NCBI RefSeq assembly: GCF_000147675.1
Contig: NZ_ADGQ01000050.1
Span: forward strand, 46,665-110,664
DNA from: Peptostreptococcus stomatis DSM 17678
Lineage (GTDB): Bacteria; Bacillota; Clostridia; Peptostreptococcales; Peptostreptococcaceae
Reading direction: 5' to 3'
DNA: 64,000 nt
In this document: positions 1 to 8,598 of the stretch, in pieces
Numbering within the stretch: position 1 is the stretch's first letter
Layout: every line of letters begins with the position of its first letter
Translations under genes and position numbers: made by a program
Notes under the pieces: model-generated
The model's input: only the letters and a program-made list of their open reading frames with translations
What the model was told of the DNA's origin: nothing
Databases searched by the model: none

Positions 1-908
1 CACATGACAAGTTGGTTAAAAACTTAGGAACTGATAAGTTTGATGCAGAAATGGTAGTTAAACTGGAACCTGCAAAATTTACTAAGGCAGACTTAAAGGG
101 AATAGATACTCTTCTAGGAGCTTATTCAACAGTTTATGGGGGGCTTTCTTCTAGAAACTATAACATAGAAAAATCTACAAGGGATTCAAGTGGAATAGTT
201 TTAAAGCCGGGTCAGGAATATTCTTTCAACGGTTTAACTGGTGAGAAAACCCTAGCTAGGGGATATAAGGCAGCTCCGGTAATAGAAAGCGGTAAGTTAG
301 TAATGGGTATCGGTGGTGGTGTTTGTCAGACTTCATCAACTATATTCAATGCAGCCCTTTTATCAGGTATGGAAATAACTACTAGAAGGAGTCATACAAT
401 ACCTTCTGATTATGTGAATATGGGTAGGGATGCTACTGTATTTGATGGTAATCCAGGTCAGGACCTAAAGTTCAAGAACCCATTCAAACACAATGTATAT
501 ATAAAGAACTATACATATGGTAGCAAGGTTATATCTGAAGTGTATGGGGCTTCAAGCGACTATAAGAATATAGATATAGCAACTCAGGTCCTAGGTTCTT
601 ATGGTGGTGGAAGTAAGACTGTTTCAGATCCTAGTCTACCAGCAGGTGCAAGGGTTGTAGAAAAATATTCAAGAGCAGGATATAATGTTGTTACATATAG
701 ACAGTACAAGGATGAAAAGGGAAATCTTGTTAAGTCTGAAAAGATAGGTTATAGTAATTACCCAGCCCAGGTAGGTGTTGTTAGGGTGGGTGCAGCCAAG
801 GCAGCAAAACCAAGCAAGCCGGGTCAAGTAGCGCCAAAACCACAGCAACAAGCTCCAGCACCAGCACCAGGTGGAGGTCAGTCAGCAAGTCCAGGTGCAG
901 GAGCATAA
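1..908 (+). CDS. VanW family cell-surface protein, 5' truncated by window edge
   Basis: The frame is open to the left edge (first whole codon at base 3), so the N-terminus, and any signal peptide, lies outside the window. The visible 300 residues carry the VanW domain signature GGGVCQTSSTIFNAAL and the conserved stretch around SHTIPSDYVNMGRDATVFDG. After it comes a G5-like beta segment (roughly residues 205-260), then a tail of about 35 residues rich in Pro, Ala, Gln and Gly, typical of a wall-spanning or unstructured surface end. VanW proteins are widespread in clostridial envelopes; their exact biochemical role is not established. A vancomycin-resistance function should not be inferred from the name. 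Family call is firm, function is open. Confidence 0.85.
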   Translation, partial: HDKLVKNLGTDKFDAEMVVKLEPAKFTKADLKGIDTLLGAYSTVYGGLSSRNYNIEKSTRDSSGIVLKPGQEYSFNGLTGEKTLARGYKAAPVIESGKLVMGIGGGVCQTSSTIFNAALLSGMEITTRRSHTIPSDYVNMGRDATVFDGNPGQDLKFKNPFKHNVYIKNYTYGSKVISEVYGASSDYKNIDIATQVLGSYGGGSKTVSDPSLPAGARVVEKYSRAGYNVVTYRQYKDEKGNLVKSEKIGYSNYPAQVGVVRVGAAKAAKPSKPGQVAPKPQQQAPAPAPGGGQSASPGAGA

Positions 909-956
909 AATCTACTAAATGAAATTTTTAGCATAATATATATTATAAATAATACA

Positions 957-997
957 GACTAGTCGTGATGGCTAGTCTTTTCTATATAGAAAAGACT
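957..997 (+). terminator. Overlapping hairpins after the VanW gene
   Basis: GACTAG (957-962) pairs with CTAGTC (972-977), followed by TTTT. The same right arm also starts a second, longer stem: AGTCTTTTC (974-982) pairs perfectly with GAAAAGACT (989-997). The two hairpins share bases, so only one can form at a time. The first is a short terminator with a weak U-tract; the second has a TATATA loop. Confidence 0.6.
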
Positions 998-1135
998 AGG
1001 CTTACTCTCTATTTTTTATGGGTTTAGATTAATCTGCATGGCTTTGTATGATTTATATATAAGTAAACTTTAATCATAGTTTAAATGAATAATATATGAT
1101 ATAATAATACTGATTAAAAATGGAGGACGAGTGTA

Positions 1136-2782
1136 ATGAGTAAAGAGTTAGCACAATTGCTATTTCCAAATGTTGATAAGACGATAGAATACTATGAAGA
1201 CCTATATCCAGAAAGAAACCTTGACAAGAAGGCCAAGGTAACAAGGTTGGGGCCGAGCCCAACTGGATTTATCCATTTAGGTAACCTTTATGGAGCCCTT
1301 GTAGATGAGAGAATAGCCCATCTTAATGATGGTACTATGCTCTTAAGGATTGAGGATACAGATGATAAGAGGAAGGTAGAAGGATCTGAAGAACTGATTA
1401 TAAGATCATTGAAATTCTTCGGTATAGAATTTGATGAAGGGGTAAGCCTAGATGGTGAAAAGGGTATTTATGGACCTTACAGACAGAGTGATAGAAAGGA
1501 AATCTATCAGACTGCTGCCAAGTATCTTACAGAAAAGGGCTTTACATATCCATCTTTCGTTTCAGAAGAAGAAATGGCCATAATAAGAGAAGAACAGGAA
1601 AAGGCTGGTGTCAATACCGGCTATTATGGAAAATGGGCTACTGACAGAAACCTAAGTCTAGAAGAGATAAGGGCAAATCTTGATGCCGGTAAGCCATGGA
1701 CTTTAAGACTAAAGTCTGGTGGGGACCCAGAAGTTGCCATGAAGTTTAAGGATGGTATCAGGGGTGAAATAAATGTTAGACAAAACAATCTTGATGTAGT
1801 AATACTTAAGCAAAATGGTATACCAACTTACCACTTTGCCCATGTAGTGGATGACCACTTTATGAGGGTTACAGATGTGGTTAGGGGTGAGGAATGGTTA
1901 TCTACCCTACCTATACACTTAGAGCTATTCTTCCTTATGGGTTGGACAAGACCTAACTACAACCATACTGCCCACCTAATGAAGGTAGAAGATGACAAGA
2001 AGAGAAAGTTATCTAAGAGAAAGGATCCTGAGTTATCCCTAGAATACTATATGAAGGATGGCTACTTTCCAGAGGCAGTTACAGAGTATCTTATGACTTT
2101 GATGAATTCTAACTATGAAGAGTGGAGGATGAAAAATCCAGACAAGTCTTACAGGGAATTTGCCTTTAAGACAAAAAATATGAGTTCATCTGGTGCCCTA
2201 TTTGACCTAAATAAACTTAATGACATCTCCAAGGATGTCCTAGTAAAGATGAGTGAAGACCAAATCCTTGATTTTATGATGGCTTGGTCTGAAAAGTTCG
2301 ATAAGGATGCCAACCAGCTTCTAGTTAAGTATAGGGATGACCTAAGCAGGCTATTGGCCATTGGAAGGTCAGGAAAGAAACCTAGAAAAGACCTAGTGAA
2401 CTGTAGTCAGATTATGGACTTTGTATCATATTATTTTGATGAAGATTTCAAGTATGTTGATAACCTGCCTGAAAGGGTATCAAAAGAGGATGCAAGGGTA
2501 ATTTTAAGGGCATATATAGATACTTATAACCAGGATGATACCAATGAAGCTTGGTTTGAAAAGGTAAAAACTATAACTGATACAAATGGATTCACATCAA
2601 ATAATAAGGCCTTTAAGAATGAACCGGAACTTTACAAGGGTAATATTACTGATGTATCTACAGCCATTAGAGTTGCTGTGGTTGGTAGACAACAGTCACC
2701 AGACTTATGGAGTATCCAACAGGTTATGGGCCGTGATAGAGTACTTGCAAGAATTGAAAAGTATCTCGAAACACTAGCATAA
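1136..2782 (+). CDS. gltX: Glutamate--tRNA ligase
   Basis: Class I aminoacyl-tRNA synthetase that charges tRNA-Glu in the cytoplasm. The HIGH-type motif appears as PSPTGFIHLG (about residues 41-50) and the KMSKS-type loop as KLSKRKDPE in the middle of the protein. At 548 residues it is longer than the common 460-500 residue form, and belongs to the long clostridial type that carries an extended, helical anticodon-binding half. ATG at 1136 follows GGAGG at 1122-1126 with good spacing; a TATAAT at 1100-1105 is a likely -10, without a convincing -35. No glutaminyl-tRNA synthetase or GatCAB amidotransferase is in the window, so whether it also charges tRNA-Gln cannot be judged. Confidence 0.95.
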   Translation: MSKELAQLLFPNVDKTIEYYEDLYPERNLDKKAKVTRLGPSPTGFIHLGNLYGALVDERIAHLNDGTMLLRIEDTDDKRKVEGSEELIIRSLKFFGIEFDEGVSLDGEKGIYGPYRQSDRKEIYQTAAKYLTEKGFTYPSFVSEEEMAIIREEQEKAGVNTGYYGKWATDRNLSLEEIRANLDAGKPWTLRLKSGGDPEVAMKFKDGIRGEINVRQNNLDVVILKQNGIPTYHFAHVVDDHFMRVTDVVRGEEWLSTLPIHLELFFLMGWTRPNYNHTAHLMKVEDDKKRKLSKRKDPELSLEYYMKDGYFPEAVTEYLMTLMNSNYEEWRMKNPDKSYREFAFKTKNMSSSGALFDLNKLNDISKDVLVKMSEDQILDFMMAWSEKFDKDANQLLVKYRDDLSRLLAIGRSGKKPRKDLVNCSQIMDFVSYYFDEDFKYVDNLPERVSKEDARVILRAYIDTYNQDDTNEAWFEKVKTITDTNGFTSNNKAFKNEPELYKGNITDVSTAIRVAVVGRQQSPDLWSIQQVMGRDRVLARIEKYLETLA

Positions 2783-2880
2783 AATTTTTGGTGATATTAA
2801 ATAGTGTTTTATATTTATCTTTTCTAGCATTCAGCTAGCAATTTATTCGAGTTATAGTATATAATTCGAGAAGAACATAC

Positions 2881-2996
2881 AAATACGAATATTAAACGAG
2901 TGGCAAGGGGGATATAGTTCGACATTATTCAATTCTTTGCCACTTTTTTTATAAAAAAATACGTATTTAGTCTTGCAAAAAATAGTAAATACGAAT
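2881..2996 (+). promoter_or_regulatory. Repeated AAATACGAAT boxes, possible PurR-type operator
   Basis: AAATACGAAT occurs at 2881-2890 and again at 2987-2996, and a perfect 12-base palindrome AAATACGTATTT lies at 2957-2968. A TTCG at 2865-2868 faces the first CGAA at 2886-2889 across 17 bases. The Bacillus PurR box has a central CGAA and occurs as inverted pairs 16-17 bases apart, which makes a purine repressor operator plausible in front of purF. The second box lies between the -35 and -10 of the purF promoter. The assignment to PurR is inference; no purR is in the window. Confidence 0.4.
2899..2950 (+). terminator. Terminator between gltX and purF
   Basis: AGTGGCAAG (2899-2907) pairs with CTTGCCACT-like bases at 2936-2944, followed by an unbroken run of T. 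The loop is unusually long (28 bases). It closes the gltX transcript about 115 bases after its stop codon and just upstream of the purF promoter. Confidence 0.7.
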
Positions 2997-3001
2997 AAAA
3001 T
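2973..3001 (+). promoter_or_regulatory. purF promoter
   Basis: TTGCAA (2973-2978) and TAAAAT (2996-3001) are separated by 17 bases, a good sigma-A type match. The AAATACGAAT box sits in the spacer and touches the -10. Confidence 0.6.
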
Positions 3002-3059
3002 ATATATATGAGGAAATAAATGTACGAAATTTATATATACTTATAGAGGAGAAATGATA

Positions 3060-4481
3060 ATGGCAGGATTAAAAGAAGAATGCGGGGTATTTGGTGCATT
3101 TGACTTTAGTGGTCAAGATGTAGCATCTTATATATACTATGGTCTATTTGCCCTACAACATAGGGGACAGGAAAGTGCTGGTATTTCGGTTACAGATACA
3201 AATGAAGAAGGAAGGAACGTAATGTTCCATAAGGATAGTGGTTTAGTTAATGAAGTTTTCAACAAGGATGTCTTGAGATCATTAAAAGGTAACCTAGGAG
3301 TTGGTCATGTTAGGTATTCTACAGCAGGTGGAATAGGGCGTGAAAATGCCCAACCATTTGTAATTCACTATATGAAGGGGATACTATCAATGGCCCACAA
3401 TGGTAACTTGACTAATGCAGCAGAGTTGAAGCAGGGCTTGGCTACAACTGGCGCAATCTTCCAGACTAATACAGATTCTGAGGTTATAGCCTATCTTATA
3501 GCTAGAGAAAGATTACATACTCTGTCTATACAGGATGCAGTAAAATCTGCAGCCCAGAAGTTAAGAGGGGCATTTTCTCTTGTAGTAGGAAGTCCTTCAA
3601 AGCTAATTGGAGCCAGAGACCCATTAGGTTTTAGACCCCTATGCATAGGAAGGAAGGACAGCATATACTTCTTAAGTTCTGAATCAGCAGCCTTGGATAC
3701 TATAGGTGCAGAATTTGTCAGGGATGTTGAACCTGGGGAAATTGTAACCATAGTAGATGGTCAGATTTATTCTGACTGGATCTACCATGCTCCTGTAAAA
3801 TCAAGGTGTATATTCGAATATATATATTTTGCAAGAACCGATAGTATAATAGATGGACAAAGTGTATACTCTTCAAGGGTAAGGGCTGGTAGTATCTTAG
3901 CAGAAAAATACCCGGTTGACGCAGATCTTGTTATTGGTGTACCAGAGTCAGGTCTAGCAGCTGCAGTAGGATATTCACAGGGGTCAAACATACCTTATGG
4001 AATGGCCTTTTACAAGAATAGTTACGTTGGAAGAACTTTTATAAAGCCAAAACAAAATGAGAGAACTGCCGGTGTCCAAGCTAAACTAAACGTAATTAGG
4101 GACGTAGTGAAGGGCAAGAGGGTAGTGATGGTAGACGACTCTATAGTTAGGGGTACTACTATAAGAAACATAGTTAAAATGCTAAAGGATGCGGGTGCCC
4201 TTGAAGTACATGTAAGGATCAGCTCTCCACCATTTAAGCATCCATGCTATTATGGTACTGACGTTCCAAGTAGTGAGAACCTAGTTGCTGTCAATAATAC
4301 GATTGATGAGATAAAAGAAAGCATAAATGCTGACTCTTTAGGTTTCTTGGATATAGAGGATCTTGGACAATTATGTCCAGGTCTTGACTATTGTGATGCC
4401 TGCTTTACTGGAAAGTATGCAGGTGGAATACCAAGTGACCCATCTAAAACCAACTCTTGTAGTAGCAAGATAGTATTATAG
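3060..4481 (+). CDS. purF: Amidophosphoribosyltransferase
   Basis: Catalyses the first committed step of purine synthesis: PRPP plus glutamine to phosphoribosylamine. The N-terminal half is a class II glutamine amidotransferase; the C-terminal half is a PRPP-binding domain with VVMVDDSIVRGTT. Cys8 (MAGLKEEC) would become the N-terminal nucleophile after removal of a seven-residue propeptide, as in the Bacillus enzyme. Cysteines in SRCIF, HPCYYG and DYCDAC match the positions of the [4Fe-4S] ligands of that oxygen-sensitive type. An in-frame ATG at 3054 is only two bases after AGGAG (3047-3051), while ATG 3060 is eight away, so 3060 is chosen. No other purine pathway gene is nearby; the gene stands alone between two terminators. 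Confidence 0.95.
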   Translation: MAGLKEECGVFGAFDFSGQDVASYIYYGLFALQHRGQESAGISVTDTNEEGRNVMFHKDSGLVNEVFNKDVLRSLKGNLGVGHVRYSTAGGIGRENAQPFVIHYMKGILSMAHNGNLTNAAELKQGLATTGAIFQTNTDSEVIAYLIARERLHTLSIQDAVKSAAQKLRGAFSLVVGSPSKLIGARDPLGFRPLCIGRKDSIYFLSSESAALDTIGAEFVRDVEPGEIVTIVDGQIYSDWIYHAPVKSRCIFEYIYFARTDSIIDGQSVYSSRVRAGSILAEKYPVDADLVIGVPESGLAAAVGYSQGSNIPYGMAFYKNSYVGRTFIKPKQNERTAGVQAKLNVIRDVVKGKRVVMVDDSIVRGTTIRNIVKMLKDAGALEVHVRISSPPFKHPCYYGTDVPSSENLVAVNNTIDEIKESINADSLGFLDIEDLGQLCPGLDYCDACFTGKYAGGIPSDPSKTNSCSSKIVL

Positions 4482-4532
4482 GTTTAAGAGTAAATTTATA
4501 AGTATACAAGTAAATAGATTAAAGTAGCAATT

Positions 4533-4577
4533 AATAGGCGGTCTTAGTTAATTAATAACTTGGACTGCCTATTTATA
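4533..4577 (+). terminator. Terminator after purF
   Basis: AATAGGCGGTC (4533-4543) pairs with GACTGCCTATT (4563-4573) with one G-U pair, followed by TTATAT. The tail is only moderately U-rich. Confidence 0.6.
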
Positions 4578-4670
4578 TTATTGATTCTCCAATCCAACAA
4601 GTCTGATCTACTGAAGCTAGTAAAAAAATGGTCTGATACTTTATGATATGGTATAATAAAAAGATAAGTA

Positions 4671-4715
4671 TATAGGTAAATAATTAAAATAGATATAGAT
4701 ATAGGTAAATAATTA
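4671..4715 (+). repeat. 16-base direct repeat in the topB leader
   Basis: TATAGGTAAATAATTA is present at 4671-4686 and again at 4700-4715, just before the ribosome binding site of topB (AGGAGG 4721-4726). A TATAAT at 4652-4657 is the likely -10 upstream. The repeat is exact but AT-rich; a regulatory role is not shown. Confidence 0.5.
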
Positions 4716-4734
4716 GATATAGGAGGAGACCTAT

Positions 4735-7023
4735 ATGATATTAGTATTGGCAGAAAAACCTTCAGTAGCAAAGACAATAGCAGCCTTTTTAAAGGCAGGC
4801 GCTAGAAAAAACGGATATTTTGAGGGTAATAATTACATAGTAACATATGCAGTTGGACACCTTGTATCTCTCTTTGACATGAAGGACTATAATAAGGACA
4901 AGTATTCTGGTTCATGGAAGATGGAAAACTATCCATTTATACCGGAGTCTAAGTTCAAATTCAAGGTGGATAAAGATAAGGATAAACAGTTTAAAATAGT
5001 TTCAAGTCTAATAAATAGGAAGGATGTAGAATATATTATAAATGCTACAGATAATGATAGGGAAGGTGAACTAATATCTTTCTTGATATTTATGATGGCA
5101 AAAAACACAAAACCTGTTAAACGTATATTAGTTAATGAGTGGACACCAGAAGACATTACTAGGGGTCTCAATGACCTAAAAGATGATGAGGATATGAGAA
5201 ACCTTCAGGCTGCTGGATACACTAGGTTGATAACAGACTGGCTGATTGGGATTAACTTCACCTGTGCAGCCACTCTAAAATATGGCAATGGTAAGATGCT
5301 TAACATAGGAAGGGTAATCCTACCAACAGTAAAATTAGTATATGATAGACACATGGAAATAAAAAACTTTGTACCAGAGAAGTACTATGAGATAGAGGGA
5401 AGGTTCAGGGCTAAAAATGGTGAATATAGTGGTAAACTAGTTTTAGATAAGAATAAAAAAATGACAGATCTTGACTTGGCCAAGGGTATAATATCTAAAA
5501 TAGATTCAAATACTGGTGTCATAAGTTCTAAAGTGGTTACTAAATCCAAGGAATATGCACCCAAACTATTTTCACTGACTTCACTTCAAGGTTTTATAAC
5601 ATCAAAATATGCTAGTTTTACGTCTGACAAGGTCCTAAGCATATGTCAAAATCTTTATGAAGGTAAAGGGAAGGGAGGCTATATAACCTATCCTAGGACA
5701 GATTCTCTTTACTTGGAAGAAAGTTTGGTTGGTAAGGTTGAAAAAACCTTAAATATTATAAAAAAGGGGCATCCTTGTGAATCTAATATAAAGTTCTCCA
5801 AGTCAAAAAGGGTATTTGACTCATCAAAGGTAGAGAGCCACAGTGCCATCATACCTACCTATATAATACCTCCTAATAGTCTATCAAAGGATGAAAAGAT
5901 AGTCTATGAGGCTATTAGAGATAGGTTTTTGGCAAACTTTATGCCACCTGCTGAATATGAAAATACTGAAATTATGACTGATGTTGATAAACACAGGTTC
6001 CAATCAAAGGGGAAGGTTTTAAAGGTTAAGGGCTACTTAGATATATATGGTAAGTTGGCTGGTGGTAATCTATTACCCCTGGTTGAAAAAGGGGAAAGTG
6101 TAGATGTTGTCTCCATAAAGCCTCTAGAAAAGGTAACGAGTCCACCTAAACCCTATACGGAAGATTCTCTCTTAAAGGCGATGAAAAACTGTGGTAAGAA
6201 TGTTTCTGAAGACGATACGAGCGTCTTATCAGGCTATTCAATAGGTACATCTGCTACCAGGGCAGATGTTTTAAAAAAGATTGGACAAGTAGGTTATGTA
6301 AAAAAGAAGGGCAAAAGCTACTCTATAACTGATTTAGGTATAAATCTAGTAGAGATATTCCCTGTTGACGACTTGTTTGATGTTGACTTTACAGGTAAGT
6401 TGGAGAAGAGCCTCTTCGATATACAAAAGGGAAATTTCAGTAGGAAGGACTACCTTAATATGATATGTAAGTTCGTCTATGATAATGTGAATAAGATAAA
6501 ATTCGGACCCAATAAGTCCATTAATACTGATAAAATAGTTTATAATCCAAGGACAAAAAAATTTGTCAAGGAATCAAGCTTTAAAGCTAAGACTTCTCAG
6601 GCTAAAACTACTGTTAAGATCAGTGAAAAACTTGGGAAAAAAGGCATTGAACAAGATAAGAAAATTTCAAGTACAAGGTCAAAGTCCATTAAAAAGACTA
6701 AGGAAAAGGTCATAGATCCACAAACCGGCCTAGAGATAATAGGAAAGTGTCCAGAATGTGGGGCCAGTATTATAGAGTCACCAAAGGCCTTTTCTTGTAA
6801 AAATTATAAACAATGTGGCTTTACAATTTGGAAAAATGACACCCAGCTTGCATCTTATAATAAAAAACCTAATAAAACCATGGTACGTTCCCTGGCTAAA
6901 AAAGGGGAGGCAAACTTAAAGGGACTACAAGATATAAATGGCAAGAAGTTTGAAGCCAAGATAGGTTATATAATCAGTCCTGACAAGGTTTTAAGGTTAA
7001 AAATTGAAGCTAAATTAGAATAA
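4735..7023 (+). CDS. topB: DNA topoisomerase III (type IA)
   Basis: Relaxes or decatenates DNA by transient single-strand cleavage. The Toprim domain starts at the N-terminus (ILVLAEKPSVAKTIA, and ATDNDREGELI for the metal site). The catalytic tyrosine is Tyr319 in YITYPRTDS. After the core comes a basic linker (about residues 600-660), a four-cysteine zinc ribbon (Cys672, Cys675, Cys688, Cys694) and a C-terminal repeat found in many Firmicutes TopB proteins. At 762 residues it is of normal size for TopB, shorter than plasmid-borne relatives with extra domains. Transcribed alone, with its own AGGAGG. No conjugative or plasmid gene is adjacent, so it is taken as the chromosomal copy. Confidence 0.93.
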   Translation: MILVLAEKPSVAKTIAAFLKAGARKNGYFEGNNYIVTYAVGHLVSLFDMKDYNKDKYSGSWKMENYPFIPESKFKFKVDKDKDKQFKIVSSLINRKDVEYIINATDNDREGELISFLIFMMAKNTKPVKRILVNEWTPEDITRGLNDLKDDEDMRNLQAAGYTRLITDWLIGINFTCAATLKYGNGKMLNIGRVILPTVKLVYDRHMEIKNFVPEKYYEIEGRFRAKNGEYSGKLVLDKNKKMTDLDLAKGIISKIDSNTGVISSKVVTKSKEYAPKLFSLTSLQGFITSKYASFTSDKVLSICQNLYEGKGKGGYITYPRTDSLYLEESLVGKVEKTLNIIKKGHPCESNIKFSKSKRVFDSSKVESHSAIIPTYIIPPNSLSKDEKIVYEAIRDRFLANFMPPAEYENTEIMTDVDKHRFQSKGKVLKVKGYLDIYGKLAGGNLLPLVEKGESVDVVSIKPLEKVTSPPKPYTEDSLLKAMKNCGKNVSEDDTSVLSGYSIGTSATRADVLKKIGQVGYVKKKGKSYSITDLGINLVEIFPVDDLFDVDFTGKLEKSLFDIQKGNFSRKDYLNMICKFVYDNVNKIKFGPNKSINTDKIVYNPRTKKFVKESSFKAKTSQAKTTVKISEKLGKKGIEQDKKISSTRSKSIKKTKEKVIDPQTGLEIIGKCPECGASIIESPKAFSCKNYKQCGFTIWKNDTQLASYNKKPNKTMVRSLAKKGEANLKGLQDINGKKFEAKIGYIISPDKVLRLKIEAKLE

Positions 7024-7089
7024 ATTGTATTTTTGTCTCTACTTGTATCTTATGGATACTCAAAACTTAATTCTTTATTGTTTATAGCT

Positions 7090-7119
7090 TTGACCATGCA
7101 GGTATATCTATGATATAAT
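7090..7119 (+). promoter_or_regulatory. Promoter for the TtcA-like gene
   Basis: TTGACC (7090-7095), an 18-base spacer and TATAAT (7114-7119). The longest reading frame of the downstream gene begins inside this -10, which rules that start out. Confidence 0.65.
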
Positions 7120-7156
7120 GAGGGATGGATTTTATAGCAATAAATTTGGAGGAAAA

Positions 7157-8047
7157 ATGTCAGAAAACGGATTAGCAGGACTAGGTTGTAACCTTATAGT
7201 CCCTGATGAAGATAAAAAGGATTTAAAAGAAATAGAGAAGAGTATTACCAAGAGGTATAGGAAGAAGTTGTGGTCAAAGTTTATAAAGGCTATTAAGGCA
7301 TATAACCTGGTCGAAGAAGGGGATAAGATAGCTGTAGCCATATCTGGTGGCAAGGATAGCATCCTTATGGCCAAGATGTTTCAAGAACTTAAGAGACATT
7401 CTCCAGTTAACTTTGAAGTTGTATATATAGGCATGGACCCGGGCTACCATGAGACTATAAGAGATATTCTTCTAGACAATGCCAGATATCTTGAGATACC
7501 AATACAGGTATTCGATTCCCAGATATTTGAAGTTGCTGATAGGATAGCCAGCGACTATCCCTGCTATATGTGTGCAAGAATGAGGAGGGGGGCCCTTTAT
7601 GGTAAGGCAGAAGCCCTGGGTTGTAACAAACTAGCCCTAGGCCACCACTTTGATGATGTGATAGAGACTACCATGATGAATATACTTTGTTCTGGTAATT
7701 TCAAGACCATGTTGCCTAGACTAAAGTCAACAAACTTTGATGGCCTTGAATTGATTAGACCCCTATATTATATAAGGGAAGAAGACATAATAAGATGGAT
7801 TAAGTATACTGGACTAGCACCTATAAACTGTGCATGTACAGTTGCTGCAAGCAGGACAGGTAATAAGAGGTATGAAATAAAAGAACTTATAAGTAAGCTG
7901 TCTGATAACTTTTCCAACGTAGAGAAGTCTATATTTAAGGCTGCAGAAAATGTTAATATAGATTCTGTACTCGGTTGGCAGTTAGACGGAGTCAAGCATA
8001 CTTTTATGGAGAGGTTTGATAAGGATGATTTAGGTGATCTTGAGTAG
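7157..8047 (+). CDS. TtcA/TilS-type PP-loop tRNA thiolation enzyme
   Basis: ATP-pyrophosphatase of the tRNA 2-thiocytidine synthase (TtcA) family. The PP-loop SGGKDS is at residues 63-68 and a CYMC pair at Cys136/Cys139; further cysteines occur in NCACT near residue 229. In TtcA, three cysteines hold an [4Fe-4S] cluster that carries sulfur to C32 of the tRNA. The start is set at 7157 because GGAGGA (7148-7153) precedes it and the -10 hexamer overlaps the upstream in-frame ATG at 7118. Followed after 20 bases by an exonuclease gene, probably co-transcribed. The exact tRNA substrate is inference; many Firmicutes proteins of this type are only loosely annotated. Confidence 0.85.
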   Translation: MSENGLAGLGCNLIVPDEDKKDLKEIEKSITKRYRKKLWSKFIKAIKAYNLVEEGDKIAVAISGGKDSILMAKMFQELKRHSPVNFEVVYIGMDPGYHETIRDILLDNARYLEIPIQVFDSQIFEVADRIASDYPCYMCARMRRGALYGKAEALGCNKLALGHHFDDVIETTMMNILCSGNFKTMLPRLKSTNFDGLELIRPLYYIREEDIIRWIKYTGLAPINCACTVAASRTGNKRYEIKELISKLSDNFSNVEKSIFKAAENVNIDSVLGWQLDGVKHTFMERFDKDDLGDLE

Positions 8048-8067
8048 GCAAACTAGGAGGTGGTCAC

Positions 8068-8586
8068 ATGGTATATTTTGAAGAAGAATATGTAGTAGTT
8101 GATTTAGAAACTACAGGTTTGAGTCCTTTCAATGGTGATGAAATAATTGAAATAGGTGTAACTGAGATCAAGGGAGATAGGATATACAGAAACTACTCTA
8201 GGCTTGTAAAACCAAATGGATTTATACCTAGTGTTATAACTGAAATTACAAATATTACGAATGATATGGTTCAGGATGCCCTGCCACTTGAGGATGTCTT
8301 ACCTAATTTTAGGAAGTTTATTGGTGATAGGACAATAATTGCCCATAATGCGAAATTTGACATTGGTTTTTTAAATTATTATCTTGAAAAGATGAACCTA
8401 GATCCTATAGACAAGTATATATGCACTATGGAAATGCTAAAGAAGAATAAGGAATACAAGGGTAAGAATAAAAAATTGCAGACTGCCTGTGACTATTATG
8501 GAATTTTAAATGAAAATGCCCATAGAGCAGATTCTGATACCCTTGCAACAGCTAAACTATTTATGAAGATTAGGCTGTCTATGTAA
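8068..8586 (+). CDS. DnaQ-like 3'-5' exonuclease
   Basis: A single-domain DEDDh exonuclease of 172 residues. Motif I is VVDLETTG (Asp12, Glu14), motif II HNAKFDIGFL, and motif III HRADSDTLATAKL supplies the His and final Asp. It resembles the proofreading domain of PolC or the epsilon subunit but stands alone, without a polymerase domain. Its role could be DNA repair or RNA processing; the sequence does not decide. AGGAGG lies just before the ATG. Part of the apparent operon with the upstream PP-loop gene and the downstream glycosyltransferase (12-base gap). Confidence 0.88.
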   Translation: MVYFEEEYVVVDLETTGLSPFNGDEIIEIGVTEIKGDRIYRNYSRLVKPNGFIPSVITEITNITNDMVQDALPLEDVLPNFRKFIGDRTIIAHNAKFDIGFLNYYLEKMNLDPIDKYICTMEMLKKNKEYKGKNKKLQTACDYYGILNENAHRADSDTLATAKLFMKIRLSM

Positions 8587-8598
8587 GGGGAGGTTTTT

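Noticed and set aside
1-908. Vancomycin resistance gene from the VanW name
   Set aside because: VanW-domain proteins are general envelope proteins in Clostridia; no vanA/B ligase, vanH, vanX or vanRS is present.
4735-7023. topB as a marker of an integrated plasmid or conjugative element
   Set aside because: No relaxase, type IV secretion or plasmid maintenance gene is near; flanks are core genes.
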